Source: Arctic95D-9 sp035967665 (GTDB lineage: Bacteria > Verrucomicrobiota > Verrucomicrobiia > Verrucomicrobiales > DEV007). Taken from it: 64,000 nt of DNA. This document shows, piece by piece, positions 24,286 to 34,000 of this stretch. Numbering within the stretch: position 1 is the stretch's first letter; the number at the start of each line of letters is the position of its first letter. The notes under the pieces are model-generated. The model was not told the DNA's origin and did no database searches. It saw nothing but the letters and a program-made list of their open reading frames with translations. The stretch lies in the NCBI GenBank assembly GCA_035967665.1, contig JAYWLB010000086.1:15797-79796 (forward strand), in the 5' to 3' direction. A program made the translations under genes and the position numbers.

Positions 24286-27200
24286 TTACTGTCCGGTCTG
24301 TCTTCGAATCAGCGACGCCAGAATAATGGAATAGCAAACGAAGATCCATAGAACCAGAATAACCATTCCCATCTGTGCATCCCGAATTCTCACATAGCGA
24401 ATCCCCTGATAGTAGAGAGCATGAATATCCCGGCGACTGTCTACAGTGTCAGGCTCCTGTCTGATTGAGGTCTTGAACGAGCCGTCGGCATCGAAGACCG
24501 GCATAAAGTCGCCCTCTTTTTTGTGTTCCCCCATACGGGACGGTATCACGAGAAGATTCTGCCAGGAGGCATTCTCCCTCACTTCCTTCTGAAACTTCTC
24601 CGACTTCTTCTCCTTCTCTCCCGAATCAAAATTCATCTGCATCCATTCCACCTTCTCACCATCCCCCTCTGTGAAAACGGGCATCTTGGTTTTGTTCGAC
24701 ATCTTCGGGACAATACGGCCGAAAATATGGGAGACATCCATGACGCGTTGGGCCGCGTAACTGGGAAAGAACAGGCTCGCCACTCTAACCGAAGGAGTCA
24801 TCTCGGGGATCTTCACGACAAACCCGCCGAATAAAATCTGGGGGATCAGAACAAGAGGAACCCAGAGCACCGCCTGGGTTGAATTCTGAACCAGCGCTGA
24901 AATCGTTAAACCGATCGCCACCCCCACCACGGAGATTAACAGCAATGCGATTACTTTAAGCCCCAACACAGACGTGACAACACTTAGCAGCTTAAGCTCT
25001 CCCGAGGCGCCCGCGCCACGATTCTCTCCATTGGATCGACTTGCGTTCTCTATCACATTGTTAGAATCGAGAAGCGCATCTTCAAGCATGAAGAAACGGA
25101 GAAATCGATAGGTAAAATGATACAACATCGTATCCGTCTGCCAGGCAGGAAGTTTATCAGGCAGCGTAAACGGTTGTTGCGAGATACTGCAAATCACGGT
25201 CTCGCCCGGAACCCAGAGCTGTTCCCGCTCCCGGTCCGAAAAGACCCTCCAACCGCCCACTTTAAGAAACGGGGAGCGGGCCATGCCGGGAGCGACATCG
25301 ACCGCTTCAAAACCATTCACAGGATAGTCAGGCAACGAGTCAGGCAACTTCAGCGTTTCCCCCGTCATGAATTCGACGGTCTTCCCGGGCCGCCACAGGG
25401 CTTCGCTTTCAACCCCGAGGATCAAGCCGGGCATGGATACGGACTCGACAAGCCCCGGCCCCGCAACAACGGCCGTTTTCGGAACCGCATTCCCGTCACT
25501 GTCGCCCCCGGCCGTGATGAGCAGCCCCATCGATATTTCCTCGGCAAGTTCTGTTCCCGCAGTCGGAACAGGATACAATCTTGATCGCAGCAGTTCCTGA
25601 AACTTCTCGTCTTTCCCGTCCGCCATCTCGGGAAACTTCATAAACGCTTCGGGGTCTGAATTGTGAAAAGCAAAGGCTGAGCAATAGATCGTCAAAAACA
25701 ATAGAACAGCCTGAATAATCGTGAGGAAACTCAGGAACCCGAACTTACTGAATATGTAGGCATTGATGCCCTGCCCTGAGACACGCTCACGCCTGAAGAT
25801 AGACAACTCATTGACGATCTGCTGCGCACCGTTCGAACATCCAAACCACATCGTCGCTACAACCGCGAGGAACCCACGCAGGACAACCCCCTCCGCAACC
25901 CAGCCGATCAAAAATCCAATCAAAAAGGCCTGGGCAAAAAGAAAGAGCAGATTGAGTTTGTCCGCTGAAACAATTTTCCACTGCCTGCGATTCAATAGCG
26001 CTATCATTCTGCTGAACCCAACCGTGCGCACCCGGTCACGTCTCGCCGTTTTTCCGGATTTCCGCTTTCTCGCGACAGGTTTGAATTCGCGCCGATATCT
26101 CGACTTTCGAAACGCATCCTCCCACTGAAGCCCGGTTTTCCCCGCCCCTTTAATCTCTTTGAAGATCTTCGAGTAACTGGCCAGTTTTCCACTTCCCACA
26201 CTTCCGCTGGAGGACGCTCTCGCCGTTGTCGAACCGGAGCTCTCGCCCCCACCTAAAAAGTAATCACGGGCCGACCCCGGGGGACCATCAAAAATCACCC
26301 GTCCCTCCTGCACAATGACAAAGCGATTACAAATATGCGCATTCTCGAGCATGTGAGTGGTGCAAACCACCGTCGTCCCTGCCTCGGCAAGCTTCTGGAG
26401 AGCGGTCATCAGCTCCCACTCTGTCGCAGGATCCAAACCTGAAGTAGGCTCATCCAGAAAGAGCACCGATGGACTCGACAACATCTCCGTCGCGATACTG
26501 ACCCGCTTCCGCTGTCCGCCCGACAGCTTCCTGATTCGCTTCGTCTGATGCTCGGTAAGATCCAGCATCGCCAGAGTCCTGTCGACAAGAGACTCCACTT
26601 CCTGCGGCGGCAAATTGAGCTTGAGATTGGCACTGATCGTGATTGCATCACGCACCCTGAGCTCGCGATGGACAATATCATCCTGCGGCACAAAACCGAC
26701 ACCGGCATTCATCACTGCCGACCGGTCCGATATCTCCAATTCATTGATCCAGACTTTGCCTTTCGTCGGAGGTGCCACCCCGCAAAGCGCGTTCATCAAG
26801 GTGGACTTTCCCTGACCGCTTCCGCCAATGATTGCCACAAACTCCCCTGAATCGATGTCCAGATCTACATTGTCCAAAATGGCGATCTTCTTTTTCCTGC
26901 CGGTATCCTCTTCGACTTTTTCGACAATGCGCTTCAAACCACGAGCCTGAATACTGCCCAGATTCTGATGATCGAGTCGCTTCAGGTGATCCACAAAATA
27001 AGCGAACAGATAGGGTCCGATTCTGAAACGGTCACCGAAGACCAGCTTTGAACTATCAAAGGACTGTCCGTTGAGAATTGTATCATTGGATCCCCGGTTC
27101 GTGAGATACCACATGGAGTCCCGCTTTTCGAGAACCGCGTGAACAGAAGAAATTTTTCTAATCTCCTTATCCAGAACCATACGGCGCCAGCCACTCTCAA

Positions 27201-27594
27201 CCTCACGATCCCCCCGACCGATTTCGAGTTTCGTGAGATTCTTCAGCGGAATCTCCCCCGCGGGGCCTGCTTTTATCCCCGCGACGGAAGGGGCATCAGG
27301 GGTTGCATCGAATAAATACCCCGCCTGTCCAATCTGGAGGTGGCTGGGGGAAAACACCGGTCGCGATTCACCGGGAGAAACAGGATCCTCCCCGACAGCG
27401 ACTTCAAGAGTTCCGGCAATATAGTGAAGGAACCAGCTCGAGTGCTTGGGATCCCAGAAAATTTTCAGCTCGAAGTCACCGCTACGGCCCGCATCTATCG
27501 GGAAATCGGAATTCCCGCGACTTCCAATGAGACACTCCCTGTCGAAGAGCACTTCACCCCCGACTTCCTCCACTGACCGGACTCGACCTTTCAT
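24286..27594 (-). CDS. FHA-domain ABCG-type exporter with Trp repeats (1102 aa)
   Basis: Two N-terminal FHA domains. The first (residues 1-96, ECLIGSRGNSDFPID) is diverged. The second (120-200) is classical, with LEIGRGDRE, ISSVHAVLE and LTNRGSNDTILNG carrying the phospho-Thr-binding Arg, Ser and His. Next is an ABC ATPase, 240-450: Walker A GGSGQGKST (257-265), signature LSGGQRKRVS (357), Walker B VLFLDEPTSGLD. A basic linker leads to an ABC-2 membrane domain of ABCG order with helices near 549-566, 572-590, 621-641, 880-902, 908-926 and 1076-1094. The loop after helix 3 (642-830) holds two copies of the Trp repeat also found in the giant kinase (ALWRPGKTV with LKLPDSLP; QLWVPGETVIC with FTLPDKLP). 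A half-size exporter that should act as a dimer. Substrate unknown; FHA suggests control by phosphorylation. Confidence 0.88.
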   Translation of the reverse strand: MKGRVRSVEEVGGEVLFDRECLIGSRGNSDFPIDAGRSGDFELKIFWDPKHSSWFLHYIAGTLEVAVGEDPVSPGESRPVFSPSHLQIGQAGYLFDATPDAPSVAGIKAGPAGEIPLKNLTKLEIGRGDREVESGWRRMVLDKEIRKISSVHAVLEKRDSMWYLTNRGSNDTILNGQSFDSSKLVFGDRFRIGPYLFAYFVDHLKRLDHQNLGSIQARGLKRIVEKVEEDTGRKKKIAILDNVDLDIDSGEFVAIIGGSGQGKSTLMNALCGVAPPTKGKVWINELEISDRSAVMNAGVGFVPQDDIVHRELRVRDAITISANLKLNLPPQEVESLVDRTLAMLDLTEHQTKRIRKLSGGQRKRVSIATEMLSSPSVLFLDEPTSGLDPATEWELMTALQKLAEAGTTVVCTTHMLENAHICNRFVIVQEGRVIFDGPPGSARDYFLGGGESSGSTTARASSSGSVGSGKLASYSKIFKEIKGAGKTGLQWEDAFRKSRYRREFKPVARKRKSGKTARRDRVRTVGFSRMIALLNRRQWKIVSADKLNLLFLFAQAFLIGFLIGWVAEGVVLRGFLAVVATMWFGCSNGAQQIVNELSIFRRERVSGQGINAYIFSKFGFLSFLTIIQAVLLFLTIYCSAFAFHNSDPEAFMKFPEMADGKDEKFQELLRSRLYPVPTAGTELAEEISMGLLITAGGDSDGNAVPKTAVVAGPGLVESVSMPGLILGVESEALWRPGKTVEFMTGETLKLPDSLPDYPVNGFEAVDVAPGMARSPFLKVGGWRVFSDREREQLWVPGETVICSISQQPFTLPDKLPAWQTDTMLYHFTYRFLRFFMLEDALLDSNNVIENASRSNGENRGAGASGELKLLSVVTSVLGLKVIALLLISVVGVAIGLTISALVQNSTQAVLWVPLVLIPQILFGGFVVKIPEMTPSVRVASLFFPSYAAQRVMDVSHIFGRIVPKMSNKTKMPVFTEGDGEKVEWMQMNFDSGEKEKKSEKFQKEVRENASWQNLLVIPSRMGEHKKEGDFMPVFDADGSFKTSIRQEPDTVDSRRDIHALYYQGIRYVRIRDAQMGMVILVLWIFVCYSIILASLIRRQTGQ

Positions 27595-27630
27595 GCCGGA
27601 CTATATAGCACTGTGCGAGCCCTTATCAGC

Positions 27631-28527
27631 CTACCAATTCACTTTAATATCCTTGGAGATAGGCATTCCCGGTCCCCGAGGTGGCGGCCCGCCACCTTGA
27701 CCGGGCTGCGCCTGAGGCTGTCCTCCCGGTTGGTGCTGGGATGGCTGCTGCGGAGTGAATGTCTGTCCACCACCCTGTCCGGGCAGCGTAACTGTATTAT
27801 TTGACGGATAAGTGACGATTGCCCCTGAAGGATTAGAGGGGTTGAATTGCGGGTGCCCGCCTTGATTTTGAATGCCCCCGCCTGACTGAACCCCACCATT
27901 CTGTTGGACGCCCTGTTGGACACCGCCGGCAGGTAACTGCCCCGCACCGCCCTGCGAATTTGAAGCAACCATGGTGCGCGCGCCCTTCTTAATCTTATTC
28001 GCAAACTCCGCAACCGGGGGGATCTCCCACTTGCCTGAGATCGCAGCACGAACGTTCACATCGAGGTGATAGGGCTCGCCGGTGCTCTTTTCGAGGAGAT
28101 CATACTGAACACCACAGCGATATGGATGCGTCAGTTTCTCCGGCATGGAAAAATCAGTGAGAACGATATTCTGCACATCGAACCGTTCCCGAATCGCCTT
28201 ACGGTGCTCTTCAGTTGCTCCCCTGAGCCGTATCAGCAACTCTTCTTCACTGAGAATCTCAGGCGCATAATCCTGTGCCTTTTTGACCTCGGCTTTGGCG
28301 ATTTCGAGCTGCCCCTTCAGATCATCGACCTGTTTTTGAAGCGCTGAAGCATTTCCGGAAGCACTGGACCCGTTTGCCTGCAGTTTAGCGACACTCTCCT
28401 CCAGTTTACCAACTTTTGCGAGAGCGGCATCCCTCTCATCCCGAAGTTGCTGAACCTGAGGATCCTCCTGAAAACATCCCGATAAAAGGAGCGGAGTACA
28501 AACCAAAATGAAAAATTGAAGCTTCAT
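27631..28527 (-). CDS. Coiled-coil lipoprotein, first gene of the kinase operon
   Basis: 298 residues from the ATG at 28527, chosen because it starts a good lipoprotein signal (MKLQFFILVCTPLLLSGC, Cys18); longer forms place 25 odd residues before it. Residues 21-90 form a heptad coiled coil (QQLRDERDAALAKVGKLEE). A small alpha/beta region follows (about 95-190, IVLTDFSMPEKLTHPYRCGVQYDL), then a Gly/Gln/Pro/Asn-rich tail (GGVQQGVQQNGGVQSGGG) that is probably disordered. It ends 36 bp before the FHA-ABC gene. The outer-membrane-anchored coiled coil could span toward the exporter (inference). Function unknown. Confidence 0.7.
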   Translation of the reverse strand: MKLQFFILVCTPLLLSGCFQEDPQVQQLRDERDAALAKVGKLEESVAKLQANGSSASGNASALQKQVDDLKGQLEIAKAEVKKAQDYAPEILSEEELLIRLRGATEEHRKAIRERFDVQNIVLTDFSMPEKLTHPYRCGVQYDLLEKSTGEPYHLDVNVRAAISGKWEIPPVAEFANKIKKGARTMVASNSQGGAGQLPAGGVQQGVQQNGGVQSGGGIQNQGGHPQFNPSNPSGAIVTYPSNNTVTLPGQGGGQTFTPQQPSQHQPGGQPQAQPGQGGGPPPRGPGMPISKDIKVNW

Positions 28528-28573
28528 ATTTTCTGGGGTTACTGAGATTCCTGAAAAAGAGGTTACAGTAAAC

Positions 28574-28659
28574 ATACTACAACGCCGAAAAAAACTTACC
28601 AAGGTCTTTAAGGCATTTTTTCAAACGACCGGTTAAAACAATCATTCAAGTCAACCGGC
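28574..28659 (-). promoter_or_regulatory. Candidate promoter and operator of the kinase operon
   Basis: On the minus strand TTGGTA (28597-28602) and TAGTAT (28574-28579) are 17 bp apart, and the -10 box is 46 bp from the first start codon of the operon. Upstream of the -35 box lies an inverted repeat, CCGGTT (28629-28634) with AACCGG (28653-28658), the right arm merging with a CCGGCCGG palindrome. This fits an activator or repressor site. Sequence match only. Confidence 0.4.
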
Positions 28660-28680
28660 CGGTCAGAGAGGCTTACGAAA

Positions 28681-28714
28681 AAGGGGCATGAATTATTGAT
28701 AACCCATGCCCCTT
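28681..28714 (-). terminator. Rho-independent terminator of the small lipoprotein gene
   Basis: A 10-bp stem (28681-28690, AAGGGGCATG, with 28705-28714, CATGCCCCTT) closes a 14-nt loop. On the minus strand it is followed by a short T run (TTTTTCG, shared with the stem base). It sits 18 bp beyond the stop of the 78-residue lipoprotein gene and insulates it from the kinase operon. Confidence 0.82.
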
Positions 28715-28732
28715 CTCTAAACCGTGACTTTA

Positions 28733-28969
28733 TTAGCGGCTGTAAGTTGAAGGCGCTCTCACAGGCTCAACTGAATCCGGATTACGCTTTCCGGATCTCA
28801 CAGGATCGCTGCTATAAGAGGAAGGACGTGACTTGTAGGTTGAAGAACTTTTGGTCTTCGAAGGCACATAAACGGTGCGGGTAGGATAGACGTTGGTAGT
28901 CGTACTACCGCACGCGGAGAAGCTGATCGCAACAGCAACCAGAACAAGAGTATTGATAAGTGTTTTCAT
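28733..28969 (-). CDS. Small Ser/Thr/Tyr-rich lipoprotein (78 aa)
   Basis: 78 residues. A lipoprotein signal with lipobox SFSAC (Cys20) precedes a short mature part rich in Ser, Thr, Tyr, Arg and Pro (SKTKSSSTYKSRPSSYSSD), probably unstructured. It has its own terminator. No family was recognised. Small basic lipoproteins of this kind are common, and this one could be a structural envelope protein. Its position just ahead of the kinase operon raises the possibility, untested, that its Ser/Thr-rich tail is a kinase target. Confidence 0.62.
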   Translation of the reverse strand: MKTLINTLVLVAVAISFSACGSTTTNVYPTRTVYVPSKTKSSSTYKSRPSSYSSDPVRSGKRNPDSVEPVRAPSTYSR

Positions 28970-29022
28970 AGTGACGTTAAGCAGTTAATTAATTGAACGA
29001 ATTTCGAATGCTAAATCAAGCG

Positions 29023-29589
29023 TTAGTTTCCACCCGGAGTGACAGAGTCAGCAGCACTTGGGCTGCCGCCGGCATTGGGATTGGATGTCGCTGATTCGAT
29101 CGGGCCGGTAGGAGAACCCTTTACAGGAGATCTCGCTGTGCCGCGGCGTCCTACGAATGCCGCCCATGAAGGCAACCCGAGTGTTGGATCTGTGCGGGCC
29201 ATAAAGACGTATGCATAAACAGATCCGGTGTACTGTGAACGGAACTGAACAACTGCATCCGAAAGTGATCTGCGGTCATCGAGAATCAAAGTATCCACTT
29301 CGCTGTAAACATAAATATCAACATCTCTCGCGGCCTGATCACCGGAAGCCATAATTACGTAGTCGAGTCCCCTCGTCACCGGAATCTGAACTCTCACCAT
29401 TTGCCCGCGAAGGAGAATCCCCGCATCGATAGGAGTCACGTAGAAACCGCGATCCTTAAACTTCACAGCGACCTGGTGCGCTCTCTCCTCAGCCATAGGC
29501 GGATCCGCCTTAGCTGTGTTTCCGGGCATCATCATGTAGGCCCCTGCAAAAACGAGCGCGACGGCTCTTCCCATTTTGATTGATTTCAT
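29023..29589 (-). CDS. Exported protein of unknown function (188 aa)
   Basis: 188 residues. A signal peptide (AVALVFAGAYMMMPGNTAKAD) precedes a compact beta-rich domain, residues 32-145 (LLRGQMVRVQIPVTRG, VDIYVYSEVDTLILDD, YTGSVYAYVFMARTD). This segment resembles the small beta-sandwich modules that many exported proteins carry, but I cannot name the family. The tail is Gly/Ser/Pro/Asn-rich (NPNAGGSPSAADS) and probably flexible. It is transcribed in the same direction as the small lipoprotein gene, 53 bp upstream of it, and the two may share a transcript. Confidence 0.6.
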   Translation of the reverse strand: MKSIKMGRAVALVFAGAYMMMPGNTAKADPPMAEERAHQVAVKFKDRGFYVTPIDAGILLRGQMVRVQIPVTRGLDYVIMASGDQAARDVDIYVYSEVDTLILDDRRSLSDAVVQFRSQYTGSVYAYVFMARTDPTLGLPSWAAFVGRRGTARSPVKGSPTGPIESATSNPNAGGSPSAADSVTPGGN

Positions 29590-29984
29590 AGTTTATGTCT
29601 TTAGTTACCAGAAAGCGGTTCATCTCCCTGCATCACACGACTGTTAGTAAAAATGCCCTTCAACTGCAAGAAAAAACATCGTTTCATTACGCATATCCAG
29701 AGACGGAATATGACTACATTTGTCTAAATCTCTATCATTCATCTATTTAGAAACCGGACCGCCGGGAGCTTTTGAGCCACCGGAAAGGCCCGGGCAGAGA
29801 CTTGCACCAATGCAAATTGACGCGGGGAATCGAGAGCATACCCACAGGATCTCCCCCTGAAGCAACGGGGGACAATCGTTCTCTCGAAAGACTTTTTCGC
29901 CTGCCTCCCCTTCGCTGCAGAAAGCAGACGAAGGCTGGAATCAGGTAGCCGGAAAGGCAGCAGAAGACCTTTCCGCCGGAAAGA
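29590..29984. other. 395-bp gene-free stretch with three stem-loops
   Basis: No convincing gene. Three hairpins lie downstream of the TPR operon: CGGAAAGG/CCTTTCCG (29950-29957 with 29968-29975), CCTTCGCTGC-type arms at 29909-29934, and a C5/G5 hairpin at about 29853-29871. None is followed by a T run on either strand, so they are not typical intrinsic terminators. They may mark a factor-dependent 3' end or protect the mRNA end. The half next to 29590 is AT-rich and probably holds the promoter of the exported-protein gene, but no box was clear. Confidence 0.4.
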
Positions 29985-31028
29985 TTACTCTTTCTTCGCT
30001 TCGCCTTCAGCAGGCGGCGCGTCTCCTTTTTCAGGAGCAGGAGCGGCACCTTCCTCCGCAGCCGGAGCGGCCTCTGCAGCAGGGGCCATTCTCACCATGG
30101 GAGGACGGACTGCAAATTCCTGAAATTCCTCAGGCATTGTATCTTTTCCGAATCGCTTGGAATAGAGATACGCCAATCCCTGCAACTGGCTCACCAGTCG
30201 CTCATTGTCCGGTGAGAACCGGGGGTCCTTCTTGTGACTCACCATCGCAGCGCCCATCGCAAGCTTGGCCATGAGGTCATCGTTACCTGAAGCCAGAGTG
30301 AAAGCACGGTAATAATCCTCCAGGGCCTTAGCCGACTCATTAGCGGCATCATAGACCTTCGCCCGGAGATAAGCCAACTGAGCCAATTCAGCGGGCGGAC
30401 GCTTCTTGAAGTTCGGAGTCGAAAGCAACTTGGCATCTCCAACAACCGGCTCTTCATACGTGGCGATGGCCGTCTTGAGCCCATCCATGTCATTCGCTCC
30501 CAGCTTCGCCCAGAGTTTCTGGAACTCATGAAGCTTCTGATAGCGTTCCCCCAGATTGGTCTCCACAACCTTAGATACCGGAGCCTCAATAATCTGAGCC
30601 AATGCTGCGTAATTACCCGAGCGCTTCAATGACTCCATTTGATAGAAAAGCGCCTCTGCTGCAAAACTTTGAGGAACAGAAAGAATGATTGCGTAGTTCC
30701 TTGCCACGTCACCGAAAGCAGTCGCGGCAGCAGCGTAGTCACCGGCGGCAAAAAGAGCGCGGGGTTCGCCCAGTGCTTCGACCCGCTCTTCAAAACGAAT
30801 CAACTTGTCGAGCCCCTCCCCCTTGATCTTTTCATAAGGAAGAAGCTGCCCCGGACGCCCCTGAGCAGAGGAGAAAATAATTCCCTGCGCATTGGCACCC
30901 TGAACATAACCCTGCGGATTTCCACCTTCTTTCAATGAGAGAAAGGCGGCCGTTTCTTTGACCTGACCAAAAGCGGTGCTCGTGAGAGCTGCGAGGACCA
31001 GAGTAAAACTAGTAGTAAAACGTTTCAT
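29985..31028 (-). CDS. Exported TPR-like helical protein, end of the ExbBD operon
   Basis: 347 residues from the ATG at 31028 (signal peptide KRFTTSFTLVLAALTSTAFG); an upstream in-frame start would add 16 polar residues before it. A short N-terminal beta segment (FLSLKEGGNPQGYVQGANAQG) precedes helical TPR-type pairs (GDYAAAATAFGDVARNYA, AKALEDYYRAFTLASGNDD). The C-terminus is an Ala/Glu/Pro-rich tail of about 45 residues. It starts 31 bp after the 1044-residue TPR protein gene, so it likely works with that protein and the ExbB/ExbD motor. No named family was recognised. Confidence 0.68.
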   Translation of the reverse strand: MKRFTTSFTLVLAALTSTAFGQVKETAAFLSLKEGGNPQGYVQGANAQGIIFSSAQGRPGQLLPYEKIKGEGLDKLIRFEERVEALGEPRALFAAGDYAAAATAFGDVARNYAIILSVPQSFAAEALFYQMESLKRSGNYAALAQIIEAPVSKVVETNLGERYQKLHEFQKLWAKLGANDMDGLKTAIATYEEPVVGDAKLLSTPNFKKRPPAELAQLAYLRAKVYDAANESAKALEDYYRAFTLASGNDDLMAKLAMGAAMVSHKKDPRFSPDNERLVSQLQGLAYLYSKRFGKDTMPEEFQEFAVRPPMVRMAPAAEAAPAAEEGAAPAPEKGDAPPAEGEAKKE

Positions 31029-31059
31029 GATTGTTTTGTGTCGTTTGGTTGCCAATTCT

Positions 31060-34000
31060 CTATTCAGCCGGAGCAATCCCCAACTCTGTGTCTACCGCCA
31101 GTTCCTCTTCAGGCGTCACGCCCAGTTGAGTCTTCATCTCCGTAATGCCGCGCCGCAGTCGACGAAGCGCTCCCGACGGGGAATCCTCGTCAGTGAGATT
31201 CTGCCACTGGAAGAGGAATTTCTTCGTCAACTTATATAAAGCGAGCTCTCGCTTCCGCTTCGCCTCGATATCAATAGGCGTCGCTGTGGGCATCTTCGCA
31301 AAGTCAGCCATGCTGTTGGGGATGTATTTCTCCCACGATTGAGTGACATAGTCGTAGTAACGCGCATACGTCGAGACGACAGAGAGATATGCCTGATTCG
31401 CCTCAGCCGGCTCACCAAGCTCATCGAAAACTGTCCCCATAAGGAAACCGGCCTCGGCACGACGTTCCTTATCCTGCTTGAACATGTTCTTGTCCTTATT
31501 GATCACGTCGAGTGCCGCGAGCGCATCCTTCCACTCCTTGTTCTTAATGTGGAGATAAGCCAAATTCATGTATGCGGGACCGATAAGAGCCTTGTCGCCG
31601 AGTTTGATAACCCGCTTGAAACGCTCCCGCGCTGACGAAACCTTGGCAGGATCCGCGGCCCGCATTTCGATCTCACCCAATGCCATTTCCGCCGGCGCCT
31701 TGAAAGCATCGGCATCGGGATTGGTCCGTGCCAGCAACTCCTCGAAGTAAGGGACTCCAAGGAAGGGGTTGTCCCCTTTCGCAAAGTGAAGCCCCACCTG
31801 CTGGAGCGCAAACTCGGAGAGCTTCCGCTTATCGAAGAGCCGAAGTTCTTCGAAAACCTCCCCAATCTGAGCTTCGACCGCCGCATACTCGGGCGAGTCC
31901 TGCTTCATCTTGGAACGTGATTCCTGGAGAACGATCACCTTCTGAATCTTCAGCCAGGTCAGGAGAGCCTGATTGGAAGGGTCCATTCCGGGGAAGCTGT
32001 CCAACCTCGCCAAAGTCTCATCGAGCCCACGCACCCTGACAGATGCTTCCGCATAGGAGCCGATCGCCTGACGGAGCAGCGTAATGTCCTGCTGCTCAGG
32101 CGGCATATTTCCGAGAAGCAAAATCATCTTCTCCACCTGAAGAAGCCCCTCTTCGCCGCGCTCAGCAGCCTCGAGATGCTCCAGTGAGAAAACCGAAATC
32201 TGAGCCTCCCAGTACCAGTTGGCACCGGCGTATTTCGGGAAGAAATGATCAAACTGGGCAATTCCCTTTTCCGCTTCCCCGTTCTGATAATACAAATCGG
32301 CAGATTTCCAGAGAGCCTCAGCAACCGAACTCCTGTAGGCATCAGCCCGGTCAGCATCCCGGGCGATCGCCGCCTCGCCGGCATCAACAGCCGCCACGTA
32401 GGCGTCCAGAGCCTCTTTTTTGAGAGCCGGCTCCTTATCCTTCTCCTCTTTGACCAGCTTGCCAGCCTGAATCAGATAGGCATCCCCTTTGATATTAAGG
32501 GTTCGTCCGAGCTGATTGGAATCGGGCTTTTCAGCGATAATGCGATCCACCGCCGCGATCGAAGCAGGGTAGTCCTCAAGATTGAATCGAGCCACAGCGA
32601 GATCAGCAAGCCCCGCATCGAGGAACCGCTCAGACTCGGGAAACTCCTTCAAAAACTCTTCATACTGGTCCGCTGCCTCACGCATTTTACCGCGAACCAG
32701 CGAGTTACTGGCACGGTGATACATCACGATTTCGCGATTCCCACCGTCAGGATAATGCTTCACATATTCAGCAAAAGGCTCCGCCGCCTCCTCATGCATC
32801 GTTGTTGAATAGAGAGCAAGGGGGTAAAGAGAGTCAGCAAGCTCACGCTCTGCATCGCCGGGCTCGTAACGCTCCCGGACTCTTTCGCTGATGGATTTCA
32901 CCTGGTCGTATTGACCGGAAGTGAACAACGATTGAAGCATGAAAGTGGAAACATTATTCCGCAGAGCGCTGTCTTCAGCAGCTGAAGCCATGAAAGCCTC
33001 TCCGAAATACTGGGCTGCCGGATAATCTCCCAACATGGAAGACAAACGCGATGCCTCGTGGAGAATCTCGCTGTGCAGAGCCGGCTCAACATCGGGATAA
33101 TCTTCAGCGAGATGCCAGTAAATCGCGCGCGGACCAATCAGACTGCCCATTCTCTCGTAGCAGGTCGCAATGAGACGGAGGGTCTCCGCGTCCGGATGCA
33201 GAGGCGCTTTCTCACGTTCGTCGAGTTGAGTCAAAATATGCTGATACTGGGAGGGAATCCCCGCCCCGATCGGAAGGCGACCAAGACCCAGATCAATATC
33301 ATCGCGAATATCCTGAATCGTCGGAACATAGGCAAAATAGCGCAGCGCCAGAGGGTAGAGCCCCGCCTTGGTCGACTCAAAGCCGAGCTTGCGAAGGCGA
33401 TCCACGAAACCGAATCGATAACTGTCCAGCGGGGCCAGATCGACGAGATCGCCATTCTTATCGAGAAACTCGTGGGCACGTTCAGCCACCTTCTCAAACT
33501 CGACATCATCGGTCCCCGCGGCATTGGCACGCTCAACCCAGACCAATCCCAGCTCGAGAACCCCCTGCATGAGAAACTGAGGAGTCACCTCCCACTCCTC
33601 GCGGTTATCAAAAAGCTCCTGGATCGCAGCAATACCCTCATCCATTCGACCCAATTTCATGAGAGAGCCACCGTAGCGAAGCTTGAAGCTGTTACGGACC
33701 TGCCCCAGTTCCTCGGGATCCGGCTTTCCGGCTAAATATTCGTCGTAGAGCTTGATCGCCTCTTCATGATTCCCCAGCTGCGCTTCGCAAAAACCCAACT
33801 GAAATTTGGCGAGGGACTCACGGGGGTTTTTACTCTTAATCGGAGACTCCACTCTCTCAGCCCACTCTGCGGCATTCACACTGATCGTAAAAACTTCTTT
33901 TGCATCCTCCCAGCGCGCCTGAGGAAGCAAAGTCATTCCATAGTCAAAAAGGAGTCCGCCGGCCTGAGCACCGAAATCTTCGAACAGAGTTTCATAGCCC

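Noticed and set aside
29747..30049. 100-codon minus-strand open frame beyond the TPR-like gene
   Set aside because: It overlaps the end of the exported TPR-like gene in another frame, is basic and low in complexity, and covers hairpins; no start signal was seen.
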